Shown: in pieces, positions 25,464 to 34,636 of the stretch
How positions within the stretch are numbered: position 1 is the stretch's first letter
Layout: every line of letters starts with the position of its first letter
Assembly (NCBI RefSeq): GCF_003725695.1
Contig: NZ_RJSE01000007.1
Span: 186,001 to 250,000, forward strand
Reading direction: 5' to 3'
Origin: Nocardioides marmoriginsengisoli
GTDB taxonomy: Bacteria; Actinomycetota; Actinomycetes; Propionibacteriales; Nocardioidaceae
DNA length: 64,000 bases
The notes under the pieces: model-generated
What the model was told of the DNA's origin: nothing
The model's input: the letters and a program-made list of their open reading frames with translations, nothing else
Database searches by the model: none
Made by a program: the position numbers and the translations under genes

Positions 25464-25781
25464 GCAGGTGTTCCTTTCGATCGCGGTCGCCTTCCGGGAA
25501 AGGCGGACCGGCCGTCGAGCGCATCGACGGATCTTGGCAGGACCCTGTGGTGCAGGGGGCTGATGCACGATCGCCGCACCGTTGGAGCGATCTCTGAAGC
25601 CGAGGCGAACGCCGGAGGAAACGGCGATCGAGAACGGCTGCATCGAATGTAACCCTGGGCCGGTGGCGTTCCTATTGGATCGATCAAGGATCACCAGGAA
25701 GCCCCGATTCGAACCCGTCGCCAGACTCGGCTAACATATGCCAGTCCTCTTGACCGACTCCCGCAGTCGCCTGGAGGACAT
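25464..25781. promoter_or_regulatory. 318-bp intergenic region upstream of pckG
   Basis: No gene is supported here. It must hold the pckG promoter on the minus strand and the tRNA-Arg promoter on the + strand. Visible elements are a TTGGATCGATCAA near-palindrome (about 25676-25688), an upstream TGCA-N9-TGCA pair and several AT-richer patches. I cannot assign specific factors. Confidence 0.4.
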
Positions 25782-25857
25782 GCGGCTGTAGCTCAACGGA
25801 TAGAGCATCTGACTACGGATCAGAAGGTTCGGGGTTCGAATCCCTGCAGCCGCACCA
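25782..25857 (+). tRNA. tRNA-Arg (anticodon ACG)
   Basis: This 76-nt class I tRNA has acceptor GCGGCTG/CAGCCGC, anticodon stem TCTGA/TCAGA around CTACGGA (anticodon ACG, wobble A expected to be inosine), T-loop GTTCGAA, discriminator A and an encoded CCA. Confidence 0.97.
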
Positions 25858-25861
25858 ACGC

Positions 25862-25897
25862 GAAAGCCCCGGGCCGGTTCACCGACCTGGGGCTTCC
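25862..25897. terminator. Hairpin between tRNA-Arg and the ABC ATPase gene
   Basis: GAAAGCCCC and GGGGCTTC form an outer stem, with GGCCGGT/ACCGACC pairing inside. It can serve both converging transcripts. Confidence 0.65.
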
Positions 25898-25914
25898 TGC
25901 TTCTCGGGTTCGCG

Positions 25915-26766
25915 TCAGCCGGCGGTGGCGTAGTCGCCGGCGTCCGGCGGTCCCGGTCGTCGTACGTCGGCGGTGACCGCGCGTGCGCTCCACCGGCCGC
26001 CCTGCCGCTCGACCTCGATCGGGAGCTCGAAGGCCCGGCTCACGGTGGCGGTGGTGATCGCGCGGTCGATCTCCCCGGCGGCGACCACCGCGCCGCGGGC
26101 GATCAGCAGCGCGTGGCTGGTGGTGCGCGGCAGCTCCTCGAGGTGGTGGGTCACCACGACGGTCGCCAGCCGCGGCCGGATCCGGGTGAGTTCGTCCAGG
26201 GTGGTCAACAGCTGTTCGCGCGCCGCCAGGTCCAGGCCGGTGGACGGCTCGTCGAGGAGCAGCAGCTGCGGGTCGTTGACCAGGGCGCGGGCGATCAGCG
26301 CGCGGCCGCGCTCGCCCTGGGAGAGGGTGGGCCAGCGCTCCTCGGCGATCCTGCCGAGGCCGAGCAGGTCGAGCAGGACCGCTGCCTTGGCGACCTGCTC
26401 CTCGCTGGCCCGCCAGCGAGGCGGAAGCGCGACGGTGCCGGCGAAGCCGGTCAGCACCACCTCGCGGACGGTGAGCGGCGAGTCCAGCGGGTGCCGTGGG
26501 TTCACGTGCCCGATCAGCCGGCGCAGTGCCTGGAGCTCGACGCGGCCGAGGGTCTCGCCGAGCACCCGCACCGTCCCGGAGGTCGGATGGCTGACCGCGC
26601 CGCAAAGGCTCAGGATGGTGCTCTTCCCGGCACCGTTCGGGCCGAGCAGGGCCCACTGCTCGCCGGGCCGGACCGCCATCGAGACCTCGTCCAGGATCAC
26701 CTTGCCGTCCCGCCGGAAGCTCACCTGGCTCAGTTCCAGCAGAGGCTCGTCGGTCGTGGTGGTCAT
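25915..26766 (-). CDS. ABC transporter ATP-binding protein (stand-alone)
   Basis: The 283-residue ATPase has Walker A GPNGAGKST (about 41-49), signature LSQGERGR, Walker B LLLLDEPSTGLD and the switch histidine in VTHHLEELP. The sequence resembles the YlmA/ModF-like group (GHVNPRHPLDSPLTVREVV), which often lacks a cognate permease gene. ATG 26766 has GAGAGG 9 bases upstream; ATG 26775 is possible. No permease or binding protein lies nearby, so the transported substrate is unknown. Confidence 0.87.
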   Translation of the reverse strand: MTTTTDEPLLELSQVSFRRDGKVILDEVSMAVRPGEQWALLGPNGAGKSTILSLCGAVSHPTSGTVRVLGETLGRVELQALRRLIGHVNPRHPLDSPLTVREVVLTGFAGTVALPPRWRASEEQVAKAAVLLDLLGLGRIAEERWPTLSQGERGRALIARALVNDPQLLLLDEPSTGLDLAAREQLLTTLDELTRIRPRLATVVVTHHLEELPRTTSHALLIARGAVVAAGEIDRAITTATVSRAFELPIEVERQGGRWSARAVTADVRRPGPPDAGDYATAG

Positions 26767-27047
26767 GCCCACCATCCTCTCGGCTGCAGCCGCGACCGCG
26801 CCGACTGGGTCCGCCGGGGGCGATGGTGTCGGCGTCCTCACGGAGTCGGTCGTGCGGCCGGCGTCGTCGCAGTCGGGGTCCGGGGCGTTCCGGGGCCGGC
26901 CCCGCTTCCGGGTGTGAGCGGTCCGTAACACGGCGTTCAATCGCCGTACTCGGGGGCAATCGTCGAGCAACATTCCAGTAATGGCGCGTCTCTAATCTGA
27001 GCCGGCTTGGTCGAATCCCGGCCGGCAGAAGAGAGACAGGAGTACCG

Positions 27048-30000
27048 GTGAAGGTACGAACCGCTAAGCGCTGGTCATTGTTGGCGCCGCTTCCCTTGTT
27101 GGCAGCCTTCCTCATCCCCGGCCTGACGCCGGTCGCCGCGATCGCGACTCCGGAGGCGGCCGACACCGCTCTTCCCGACCCGATGGCCCGCGGCAGCTAC
27201 ACGCCGGTGACGGTCCAGGAGACCAAGCTCGGCCTGGCCGCCCTCCAGGAGCCGAACTCGTCGGGAGCCGCACCGACGGCCGGGACCGCGCAGGCCGCGG
27301 AGAACCTCCAGATCCGCGGACAACTCTTCTACCCGGGTGACCGGGCCGAGCCGTCGCCCTTGATCGTGCTCGTCCACGGGAACCACGGGTCCTGCGACTC
27401 CGGCCAGGACAGCGCCAACGTGACCTGCGCGGCGTTCAAGCGCAACGAGGCCGGCTACGCCTACCTCGGCGAGAACCTGGCGACGTGGGGCTACACGACC
27501 TTCTCGCTCTCCCAGGACCAGCTGATGATGCGCCAGGACGGCAACAAGGGGAAGGGCATGCACCAGCGCCGCAAGCTGATCGCCGCCGCCCTGGACGCCC
27601 TCAGCGCGGCGAACGCGCCCGGCGGTCTCGCGGTCGACGCGAACACGACCATCGGGACGACGCTGGTCGGCAAGCTCGACCTGACCCGGATCGGCCTGAT
27701 GGGGCACTCCCGCGGCGGTGACGCGGTGACCAGCTTCATCGACTACAACCGGCTGCGCACCGACGGCCCGCGCTACCCGTTGCGCGGCGTGATCTCGCTG
27801 GCGCCGGTCGACTACGAGCGGAAGGCGCCGTACGGGACGCCGTACATGACGATCCTGCCGTTCTGCGACGGTGACGTCTCGAACCTGCAGGGCGCGCGGT
27901 TCTACGAGCGCAGCCAGTACATCAACCCGAACGACCCGTTCCCGCGGATCCAGTCGTCCCAGCTGGGCGCGATCCACAACTGGTACAACACCGTCTGGTA
28001 CGCCGACGGCGGTGCGGACGGTCAGTCCAACAACGACGCCGCCTGCGGCAACTCGGCACCGTTCGCGGCCACCAACGTGCACCCGAACAACCTGCGGCTC
28101 TCGGGTGCGGCCAGCTACACCGACGACGCGAAGAACTACAAGATCGACAACTCCGACACCTTCAACCCGCTGGTGAACACCAAGATCTCCGGCGACCCGG
28201 CGCGGATGGGTGACCAGGAGAAGATCGGCCTGGCCACGATGTCGGCGTTCTTCCGGCGCTACGTCGGCGGTGAGGGCGCGTTCGAGCCGTACCTGACCGG
28301 TGAGCTCTCGGACACCGCCTCGCACCTGCAGATCCCCGAGACGGCGTGCCCGACCAGCACGTCCGGGACCCGGATCGCCTGCAAGGAGTACGTCTCCACG
28401 AGCTACTTCCCGGCCAAGGGTGAGCGCGTCGACGTGATCCGTCCCGAGGTGCAGAACCCGTTGGGTCTCAACGCCCTCGGCGGGACCTTGAGCGGCAGCG
28501 GCTTCGCCTACCCGTACCTCGACAACGGCGCGGTCTCGCTGCCGAAGAAGACGGCCGGCGGCTACGACTGGTGCAACCCGGAGCCGGACGACTTCGCGCC
28601 GGCCCAGCTCGGCAAGAGCAGCCAGCCGACCGGTGCCAAGGCCTGCCCGCTTCCGGCCAAGGCCGCCCTCGGCGGACAGAACGCCGTTCGCGAGAACGCT
28701 CCCGTCAACCACTCCTACGGCCGCCAGCTGGCGCTCGCGTGGGAGGCGGACAAGGACGCGGAGCTGACCGCCGACATCCCGGCCGCGTCGAAGGACGTCT
28801 CGGGCCTGAAGGCGCTCTCGATGGGGGCCGACGTGAACTTCTTCGACCTCCGCAACCCGGGAGCCGACAACCGCGGTGACAACACCCGGACCGGTACGTC
28901 GCCCGACTTCGTGTGGCCCAACGAGCTGCCGACGTCGTACGACCCCGCGTCCACCACGCAGGACTTCATCATCGCGCTGAAGGACACCAAGGGGAACGAA
29001 GGAATCGTCCACGCCGGTGACGAGCGCTGGGGCAACGCCCTGCACATGTCCACCGGCACCAACACCCCGAACACGCACATCGTGCTCGACCAGATCCGGG
29101 TGCCGCTCTCCGAGTTCGCCACCCAGGGCGTCGACCTCACCTCGCTGGACAAGCTGACCCTGCGGTTCGGTGCCGAGGGCACGCCGCAGACCGGGTCGAT
29201 CCAGCTGGCGGACGTCCGTTTCCAGGAGGCGGCCGTGGCCGACCCGCTGGTGCTCTCGGACGGCAACCAGGCCGACGGCGCCGGCAGCGGCCCGCCGTCT
29301 ACCGGTCCGGACCCGGCCGACCTGCTCGAGTCCTACGACGTCAGCGCCGGCAAGGTGGCGCTGATCGACGCCGTCGCGGACAAGTACTCGAACACGAGCT
29401 GGCTGGTCGACGACGACAAGGCGCAGTGCCCGACGGCCAACTTCACCTCCATCCAGGAGGCGGTCGACTACGCCGCGCCGTGGGACACGATCGTGGTCTG
29501 CGCCGGCACGTACGAGGAGTCCTCGACGCCGGTCTTCCACGCGAGCAACCCGGTCGCGACCGGAGCGACGAACGGCCTGACCATCACCAAGCCGCTCAAG
29601 ATCAAGGGCGCCGGTGCCGACAAGGTCACCATCGAGCCGGACCAGTCCCTCGACACGCTGGCCGGGGTCAAGCCGTACCTGCGCGACGGTGGCGGCAACG
29701 TGATCACCGTCTCCCGGCAGTCCCTGGGATCCACCGACACCAACGAGATGTTCGTCGACATCTCCGGGGTCACGGTGACCGCGGGCAGCACGTACGCCGA
29801 GGCGGGCATCGCCTTCTTCGGCGCGGCGGGCCGGGTCTCGGAGAGCGTGGTCGGCCCGATGAAGGTCGCCGGTTCGGCTGCCGAGCTCGCGGAGAACCCG
29901 CACGGCTGGGGCATCGTCAAGACCGGGATGATCCTCGGCGCGGGTGCCGGCACGGTCGAGAACGAGGTGACGGTCGCGAACAGCGTGGTCACCGGCTACC

Positions 30001-31142
30001 AGTCCGGCGGGATCCTGTTCGACGGAGCCCGCGGTGCTGACGGGAGTGCGGACAACGTGGTCCGGACCAACGTCAAGCAGCACGGCTACGTCACCGGCAC
30101 CGTGGTCAGGGGCAAGCCGAACAGCGTGTACCCGCAGGCCGGCATCAAGTACGCCAGCGGCGCGGACGGGTTCGTGAAGGGCAGCCGGATCACCGGCAAC
30201 TACTTCAAGCCCGACCCGTCCAAGTCGTACGGCCTGCTGCTGGCCGACGCCGGCATCGAGGCACCCGGTTCGCTGACCGCGAGCGGCAACATCGTCACCG
30301 GGAACGGGTTCGCGGCCTTCAACGCGAACGCCGACAACACGGCGGTCCGCCAGGGCGCCCCGTTCGCGCTGACCGGCAGCTTCCTCGGTCAGGGCAACCC
30401 GGTGGCCGGTGGTCCGGCCGACCCGAACGCGGGGACGGAGGCGATCTCCGGGCCGGACAGCACGCCCGCGGCGACGGTCACCACCGCAGGTCGGCTCTCG
30501 TCGCCCCCCGCGGGTGTGCCCACCGGGGTCGGCGCGGTCGAGGACGAGTCGCCGTCGGCGGCGCTGATCGACCCGGGGACCGGGCTGACGCTCAAGGTCG
30601 GCGAGACGGTGTTCCCGTTCGTCAGCGGTCATGACGACTTCGCGGTGAAGGCGGCCAGCCTGCTGGTCGACGGCGCGAGCGTCGGGACGTCCACGGAGGC
30701 ACCGTACGGGTTCAGCTGGACGCCGGCCGCGGCCGACGCCGGCAAGACGGTCACCCTGACCGCGGTCGTCACCGATTCATCGGGTCAGGCGACGACGTCG
30801 GACGGGCTGACGATCAAGGTGGCCAAGCCGTCGGTGCCCCCGATCGCCCCGAAGGTGACGCTCGGCAAGGTCGTGAAGAACACCAAGGCCGGTACGGCGA
30901 CCATCGCGGTCACCGTCAACACGCCGGGGACGATCACCCTGGCCGGCGGCCGGGTCGTTCCGGTGACGGTCAAGGCGAAGGGAGCGACCACCGTGAAGGT
31001 GCCGCTCAAGGCCAAGGTTGCGTACCGGAAGTCGCTCACCAAGCGGCACAAGCTGGTGGTCCCCTTCAAGGTCACGTTCAAGGGTGCCAACGGCGGCACC
31101 GTGACCGCGACCAGGACGGTGACGCTGATCAAGAAGAGGTAG
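27048..31142 (+). CDS. Large secreted alpha/beta-hydrolase with beta-helix and Ig-like domains
   Basis: The 1364-residue protein has a signal peptide (about 1-32). Residues about 90-420 form an alpha/beta-hydrolase: LIVLVHGNHGSC oxyanion region and nucleophile Ser221 in LMGHSRGGDAV. A carbohydrate-binding-like stretch follows (about 555-740). Residues about 795-1120 form a right-handed parallel beta-helix (ANFTSIQEAVDYAAPWDTIV, many GN/TG turns). One Ig-like module (about 1180-1255) and a basic Thr/Lys-rich tail follow. It is probably an exported polymer- or ester-degrading enzyme. GTG 27048 follows AGGAGTACCG. Confidence 0.8.
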   Translation: MKVRTAKRWSLLAPLPLLAAFLIPGLTPVAAIATPEAADTALPDPMARGSYTPVTVQETKLGLAALQEPNSSGAAPTAGTAQAAENLQIRGQLFYPGDRAEPSPLIVLVHGNHGSCDSGQDSANVTCAAFKRNEAGYAYLGENLATWGYTTFSLSQDQLMMRQDGNKGKGMHQRRKLIAAALDALSAANAPGGLAVDANTTIGTTLVGKLDLTRIGLMGHSRGGDAVTSFIDYNRLRTDGPRYPLRGVISLAPVDYERKAPYGTPYMTILPFCDGDVSNLQGARFYERSQYINPNDPFPRIQSSQLGAIHNWYNTVWYADGGADGQSNNDAACGNSAPFAATNVHPNNLRLSGAASYTDDAKNYKIDNSDTFNPLVNTKISGDPARMGDQEKIGLATMSAFFRRYVGGEGAFEPYLTGELSDTASHLQIPETACPTSTSGTRIACKEYVSTSYFPAKGERVDVIRPEVQNPLGLNALGGTLSGSGFAYPYLDNGAVSLPKKTAGGYDWCNPEPDDFAPAQLGKSSQPTGAKACPLPAKAALGGQNAVRENAPVNHSYGRQLALAWEADKDAELTADIPAASKDVSGLKALSMGADVNFFDLRNPGADNRGDNTRTGTSPDFVWPNELPTSYDPASTTQDFIIALKDTKGNEGIVHAGDERWGNALHMSTGTNTPNTHIVLDQIRVPLSEFATQGVDLTSLDKLTLRFGAEGTPQTGSIQLADVRFQEAAVADPLVLSDGNQADGAGSGPPSTGPDPADLLESYDVSAGKVALIDAVADKYSNTSWLVDDDKAQCPTANFTSIQEAVDYAAPWDTIVVCAGTYEESSTPVFHASNPVATGATNGLTITKPLKIKGAGADKVTIEPDQSLDTLAGVKPYLRDGGGNVITVSRQSLGSTDTNEMFVDISGVTVTAGSTYAEAGIAFFGAAGRVSESVVGPMKVAGSAAELAENPHGWGIVKTGMILGAGAGTVENEVTVANSVVTGYQSGGILFDGARGADGSADNVVRTNVKQHGYVTGTVVRGKPNSVYPQAGIKYASGADGFVKGSRITGNYFKPDPSKSYGLLLADAGIEAPGSLTASGNIVTGNGFAAFNANADNTAVRQGAPFALTGSFLGQGNPVAGGPADPNAGTEAISGPDSTPAATVTTAGRLSSPPAGVPTGVGAVEDESPSAALIDPGTGLTLKVGETVFPFVSGHDDFAVKAASLLVDGASVGTSTEAPYGFSWTPAAADAGKTVTLTAVVTDSSGQATTSDGLTIKVAKPSVPPIAPKVTLGKVVKNTKAGTATIAVTVNTPGTITLAGGRVVPVTVKAKGATTVKVPLKAKVAYRKSLTKRHKLVVPFKVTFKGANGGTVTATRTVTLIKKR

Positions 31143-31151
31143 CCGATCCGG

Positions 31152-31187
31152 CGGCCCGGTCTCGAACTCCGGTTCGGGGCCGGGCCG
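31152..31187 (+). terminator. Terminator hairpin after the large hydrolase gene
   Basis: CGGCCCGG and CCGGGCCG form the outer stem with partial inner pairing (CGAAC/GTTCG), 9 bp after the stop. Confidence 0.7.
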
Positions 31188-31192
31188 TTCGG

Positions 31193-31543
31193 CTACGTCG
31201 GCAGCTCGTCGGCGCGGGCCGTCACCAGGCGCTCGGGTGCGCTCAGCCGCCAGGCCTCGAAGGTGAGCTCGGCCAGCTCGTCGCGCTCCACCCGGTCGAG
31301 GTGGACGACGACCCAGCCGAACGCGCCCGAGGTGTACTGGATCTCGAACGCCTCCGGACGCTCGGCCACCAGCATCAGCTGCTCGGCGATGGTCTGCTTG
31401 AGGCCGACGGTGTTGGTCGCCGGCCACAGGTAGCCGAAGGCCTGGTCGGCCACGCCGAACCGGACCCACTTGCCGGAGTCGCGCTGCCCGACCTCGGGCA
31501 GCTGCTCGGCGAGCTCGACGAAGTCAGTGATCTCGCAGGGCAT
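31193..31543 (-). CDS. MmcQ/YjbR family protein
   Basis: The 116-residue protein has the MmcQ/YjbR (CyaY-like fold) pattern: an N-terminal helix FVELAEQLPEV, a FGVADQAFGYLWPATNTVGL strand region, and the C-terminal FGWVVVHLDRVERDELAELT-type segment. Family members are small DNA-binding-like proteins with no firm role. ATG 31543 is the family start. It converges with the secreted hydrolase. Confidence 0.8.
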   Translation of the reverse strand: MPCEITDFVELAEQLPEVGQRDSGKWVRFGVADQAFGYLWPATNTVGLKQTIAEQLMLVAERPEAFEIQYTSGAFGWVVVHLDRVERDELAELTFEAWRLSAPERLVTARADELPT

Positions 31544-31607
31544 GCGGAGATCATGGCAGGGGCCACGGACAGGTGAGCACGCGTACGGGAGAGGCGGGCC
31601 CCGCAGA

Positions 31608-32852
31608 TCACCGATAGCTGACCGGCAGGTCCTTGATCCCGTTGAGCCAGCCCGAGCGCAGCCGGGACTCGGGGCCGGTCCGCTTGATGTCCGGAGCGAG
31701 GTCCGCGATCGCCTCGAAGATCAGGCTGACCTCGCGCCGGGCGAGGTTGGCGCCGATGCAGTAGTGCGCGCCGTGGCCGCCGAACGCCAGGTGCGGGTTC
31801 GGGTCGCGGGTGATGTCGAACGTGAACGGGTCGGTGAAGACGTCCTCGTCGTGGTTGGCGCTGGCGTAGAAGAGTGCGACGCGCTGGCCGGCCTTGATCG
31901 GGACGCCGCTGATCTCGGTGTCCTCCAGGGCGGTGCGCTGGAAGGAGGTGACCGGGGTCGCCCAGCGGATGACCTCGTCGACCATCGTGCTCGGCCGCTC
32001 GCGCTTCCAGAGCTCCCACTGCTCGGGGTGGTCGAGGAACGCCTTCATGCCGTGGGTGGTGGCGTTGCGGGTGGTCTCGTTGCCGGCCACCGCGAGCGCG
32101 ATCACGAAGAAGCCGAACTCGTCGTCGGTCAGACCGCGGCCGTCGACGTCGGCATTGACGAGCTTGGTGACGATGTCGTCGCGGGGGTTGGCCTTCCGGT
32201 CCGCCGCGAGTCCCATCGAGTACATCAGCACCTCGGCCGCAGCGGCTTCCGGGTCGTTGTCCTCGCGGGCGAGGTCCTCGTCCTCGGCGCCGGTCATCTG
32301 GTTCGTCCAGTCGAAGATCTTCTGCCGGTCCTCGGCGGGGATGCCCAGCATGTCGCCGATCACCTCGAGCGGGAACTGGGAGGCGATCTGGTCGACGAAG
32401 TTGCCGGACCCGGACGCGACCGCCTCGCTGACGATCCGGCGGGCGACGAGCTCGAGCCCCTCTTCCAGGGCACCGATCGCCCGCGGGGTGAAGCCGCGGC
32501 TGATGATGGTGCGGAGCTGGGTGTGCTCGGGGGCGTCCTGGTTGATGATGACGACCTTGGTCATCTCCACGGAGTCGCGCGTCGCGGTCTCGGGCAACCG
32601 GATGATCACGCCGTTCTCGCGGCTGGAGAAGACCTTGCTGTTCTTCGAGACCGCGGCGATGTCGGCGTGCTTGGTCACCGCCCAGTAGCCGGTGCCGGAC
32701 TCCTCGGACATCCCGGCGCGGGCCGGTTCGGTCTGCTCCACCCAGGTGATCGGCGAGGTCAGTCGCAGCGCGGTGAACTGGTCGTGCGGGACGCCCTCGA
32801 GGTTCACGTCCGGGTCGGTGAAGTCGAAGCCGGTCGGCAGGGTGGCGGTCAT
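31608..32852 (-). CDS. Cytochrome P450, CYP125/CYP142-like
   Basis: The 414-residue P450 has the I-helix AGNETTRNATTHGM, the ExxR in DEVIRW, and the heme-thiolate loop FGGHGAHYCIGANLARRE followed by SGWLNGIKDLPVSY. These features, especially GxGxHYCIGANLAR and RSGWLNGIK, resemble the CYP125/142/124 sterol and branched-lipid hydroxylases. Steroid or lipid omega-oxidation is a reasonable guess, not shown. ATG 32852 has GGAGGAG just upstream. It is divergent from a TetR gene that probably controls it. No ferredoxin gene is adjacent. Confidence 0.9.
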   Translation of the reverse strand: MTATLPTGFDFTDPDVNLEGVPHDQFTALRLTSPITWVEQTEPARAGMSEESGTGYWAVTKHADIAAVSKNSKVFSSRENGVIIRLPETATRDSVEMTKVVIINQDAPEHTQLRTIISRGFTPRAIGALEEGLELVARRIVSEAVASGSGNFVDQIASQFPLEVIGDMLGIPAEDRQKIFDWTNQMTGAEDEDLAREDNDPEAAAAEVLMYSMGLAADRKANPRDDIVTKLVNADVDGRGLTDDEFGFFVIALAVAGNETTRNATTHGMKAFLDHPEQWELWKRERPSTMVDEVIRWATPVTSFQRTALEDTEISGVPIKAGQRVALFYASANHDEDVFTDPFTFDITRDPNPHLAFGGHGAHYCIGANLARREVSLIFEAIADLAPDIKRTGPESRLRSGWLNGIKDLPVSYR

Positions 32853-32901
32853 GGTGCTCCTCCAGAGGTGGGCATACAGATCAGTAAGTCTGGATGAACA
32901 G

Positions 32902-32917
32902 AAACACGAAAGTGTAT
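32902..32917. promoter_or_regulatory. Palindrome in the P450/TetR intergenic region
   Basis: ACAC-GAAA-GTGT lies within a larger CATACA ... TGTATG arrangement (about 32872-32918) between the divergent P450 and TetR genes. It is the best candidate TetR operator. Confidence 0.5.
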
Positions 32918-32949
32918 GATCGTCAAGAGACGCGAACGAGGGAGTCCGG

Positions 32950-33573
32950 ATGAGGTCGCACGGGTGGGGCGGAGAGCCGCCCGCGGATGCCGACGAGGCA
33001 CGCGCCCGGATCCTGGCTGCCACCCGGGCGCGCCTGGCCGAGGCCGGGACGACGAACACCTCCGAGATCGCCGAGGCGATCGGTGTCACCCGGCAGACCG
33101 TCTACCGCTACTACCCGACCACCGAGGAGCTGCTCAACGCGGCCGCCCTCGACGCCGTCGCGGACCTCGTCGACCAGCTCGCCGTTCACGTCCGCAAGCA
33201 CCTGGTCGCGACCTCCGGGGACGCCGCCGATGCCGTCGTCGAAGTGGTCGCCTACGTCTACGAGCACCTCCGCGACGACCCGGCGCTCAACCGGCTGATC
33301 GCCCCGGGGCGGATCAGCAGCACGCTGTCCGGACTGACCGCGCAGTCCTCGATCGCCCTCGGTGGCAAGCTGCTCGCCGGGTTCGGGATCGACTGGTCCG
33401 AGGTCGGTCTGGCCGAGGACGACCAGCTCGACCTGGTCGAGCACCTGCTCCGGATCCTGCAGTCCTTCGTCCTCGATCCCGGTGAGCCCGCGCGCACCGG
33501 CGACGAGGTGCGGGCGTACCTACGCCGCTGGGTCGCGCCCGCGGTGCGTGACGGGCGGGCCCGACAGTCCTAG
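32950..33573 (+). CDS. TetR-family transcriptional regulator
   Basis: The 207-residue TetR protein has an N-terminal HTH (about 20-62: ARILAATRARLAEAG, TSEIAEAIGVTRQTVYRYYP) and a C-terminal ligand domain with no recognised specificity. It is transcribed away from the P450, with a palindrome between them, so local repression of the P450 is likely. Its ATG is 32950. Confidence 0.9.
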   Translation: MRSHGWGGEPPADADEARARILAATRARLAEAGTTNTSEIAEAIGVTRQTVYRYYPTTEELLNAAALDAVADLVDQLAVHVRKHLVATSGDAADAVVEVVAYVYEHLRDDPALNRLIAPGRISSTLSGLTAQSSIALGGKLLAGFGIDWSEVGLAEDDQLDLVEHLLRILQSFVLDPGEPARTGDEVRAYLRRWVAPAVRDGRARQS

Positions 33574-33604
33574 GCTCCTCTGCAGGACCACGAGAGGAGT
33601 CACG

Positions 33605-33859
33605 ATGGACGACGAGCTCGAACGAACCCCGAAGGTGACCGAGGAAGCCCGCGGTGTCAGTCCGAAGCTGATCTTCGGTGGCGTGATCGCGGTGCTCGCC
33701 CTGATCCTCGTCTTCCAGAACACCCGCGACAGCCGGGTCGACGCCCTGTTCTGGACCTGGACGATGCCGCTGTGGATCTGGCTGCTGGTGCTCTTCGCCG
33801 CCGGGCTCCTGGTCGGCTCGATCTTCCCGTGGTTGCGTCCGCGCAAGAAGAAGGAGTGA
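33605..33859 (+). CDS. Small LapA-domain membrane protein
   Basis: The 84-residue protein has two membrane helices (about 22-40 LIFGGVIAVLALILVFQNTR, and 54-76 WIWLLVLFAAGLLVGSIFPW) and a basic KKKE tail. The QNTR and GLLVGS features match LapA/DUF1049 proteins, linked in other bacteria to lipopolysaccharide assembly; in actinomycetes the role is unknown. ATG 33605 follows GAGAGGAG. Confidence 0.82.
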   Translation: MDDELERTPKVTEEARGVSPKLIFGGVIAVLALILVFQNTRDSRVDALFWTWTMPLWIWLLVLFAAGLLVGSIFPWLRPRKKKE

Positions 33860-33862
33860 CGC

Positions 33863-34636
33863 CTAGCCGCCGGCACCAACCACGGACAGGTTCCCGTCGG
33901 CGTCGGTCGTGAACAGCTCGACGCCCTCGGTCACCGTGGCCGCGTCGGCGCCGAGCGCGACCGCGATCTTGTTGGCGGCGTTGCGCATCACGTCGAGGAC
34001 GACCTCGACGACCTGCTCGTCGGTGAGGTGGTTCCGGGCTGCGTCGACCACGTCGGCGGGGACGTCGTACGGCGTCAGGATCAGCGCGTCGGTCAGGGCG
34101 AGAGCGGCCTTGGCCTGGTCGGAGAGGTCGCTGGTGCGGTGCTCGTCGACCGCGGCGAAGGCGTCGTCGTCCGCACCGGCAGTGATCGCGTCCTGGCTCC
34201 GGCGGGACTTGCAGACGGCGCAGTCGTGCAGGCGAGCTCCGCGGAGGCGGACCAGCTCGGTGGTGATCGGGTCCAGGGCGCGCAGTCGGGCGACCGCGAC
34301 CATGAACTCCTCGAGGACGGGCCAGGTGTCGCCGTCGTACGACGCCGGGTCGGGCTCGGTGGGGGAGGCGCCGAAGACGGCGTCCAGCACCGAACGCACC
34401 CGTGGGGCGAAGTCGGCGGCGTAGATCCGCTGCACCACCGCGAAGGCCTGATCCCCGGTCGCGGCGAAGAAGGCAGACCGCTGCACGTCGTCGATCGACG
34501 AGACGTCGAGGGCGAACTGCTCCGCGAACTCGGCCACGGCCGGGTTGCTCAGGTCGGGAGCCGGGAACGCGGCGATCCGATCGAGCGTCCCGCAGGCCTC
34601 CGCGCCGGCGGCGACCAGGGCGTCGCGTCCGCTCAC
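33863..34636 (-). CDS. Carboxymuconolactone decarboxylase (AhpD-like) family protein
   Basis: The 257-residue protein contains an AhpD-like CMD domain (about 115-235) with LVRLRGARLHDCAVCKSRRS, the CxxC redox pair at about 140-143. The His usually following CxxC is not in its normal place. Members act as peroxidase-like thiol enzymes or decarboxylases. GTG 34636 overlaps the aldehyde dehydrogenase stop (GTGA), so the two are co-translated. The preceding 110 residues are unusual for a short AhpD. Confidence 0.8.
   Translation of the reverse strand: MSGRDALVAAGAEACGTLDRIAAFPAPDLSNPAVAEFAEQFALDVSSIDDVQRSAFFAATGDQAFAVVQRIYAADFAPRVRSVLDAVFGASPTEPDPASYDGDTWPVLEEFMVAVARLRALDPITTELVRLRGARLHDCAVCKSRRSQDAITAGADDDAFAAVDEHRTSDLSDQAKAALALTDALILTPYDVPADVVDAARNHLTDEQVVEVVLDVMRNAANKIAVALGADAATVTEGVELFTTDADGNLSVVGAGG

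Noticed and set aside
25464-25694. N-terminal extension of pckG up to 25694
   Set aside because: The extension is unlike the family. A good ribosome site precedes ATG 25463, where homology starts.
19284-25857. Integrated element using tRNA genes as attachment sites
   Set aside because: No integrase and no second copy of a tRNA 3' end was found between or beyond the three tRNAs. The accessory genes between them remain suggestive only.
27075-30632. Very long open frame antisense to the secreted hydrolase (about 1185 codons)
   Set aside because: Arg/Gly/Val-rich composition typical of a high-GC shadow frame, no recognisable domain, and the opposite strand has a clear signal peptide and hydrolase motifs.
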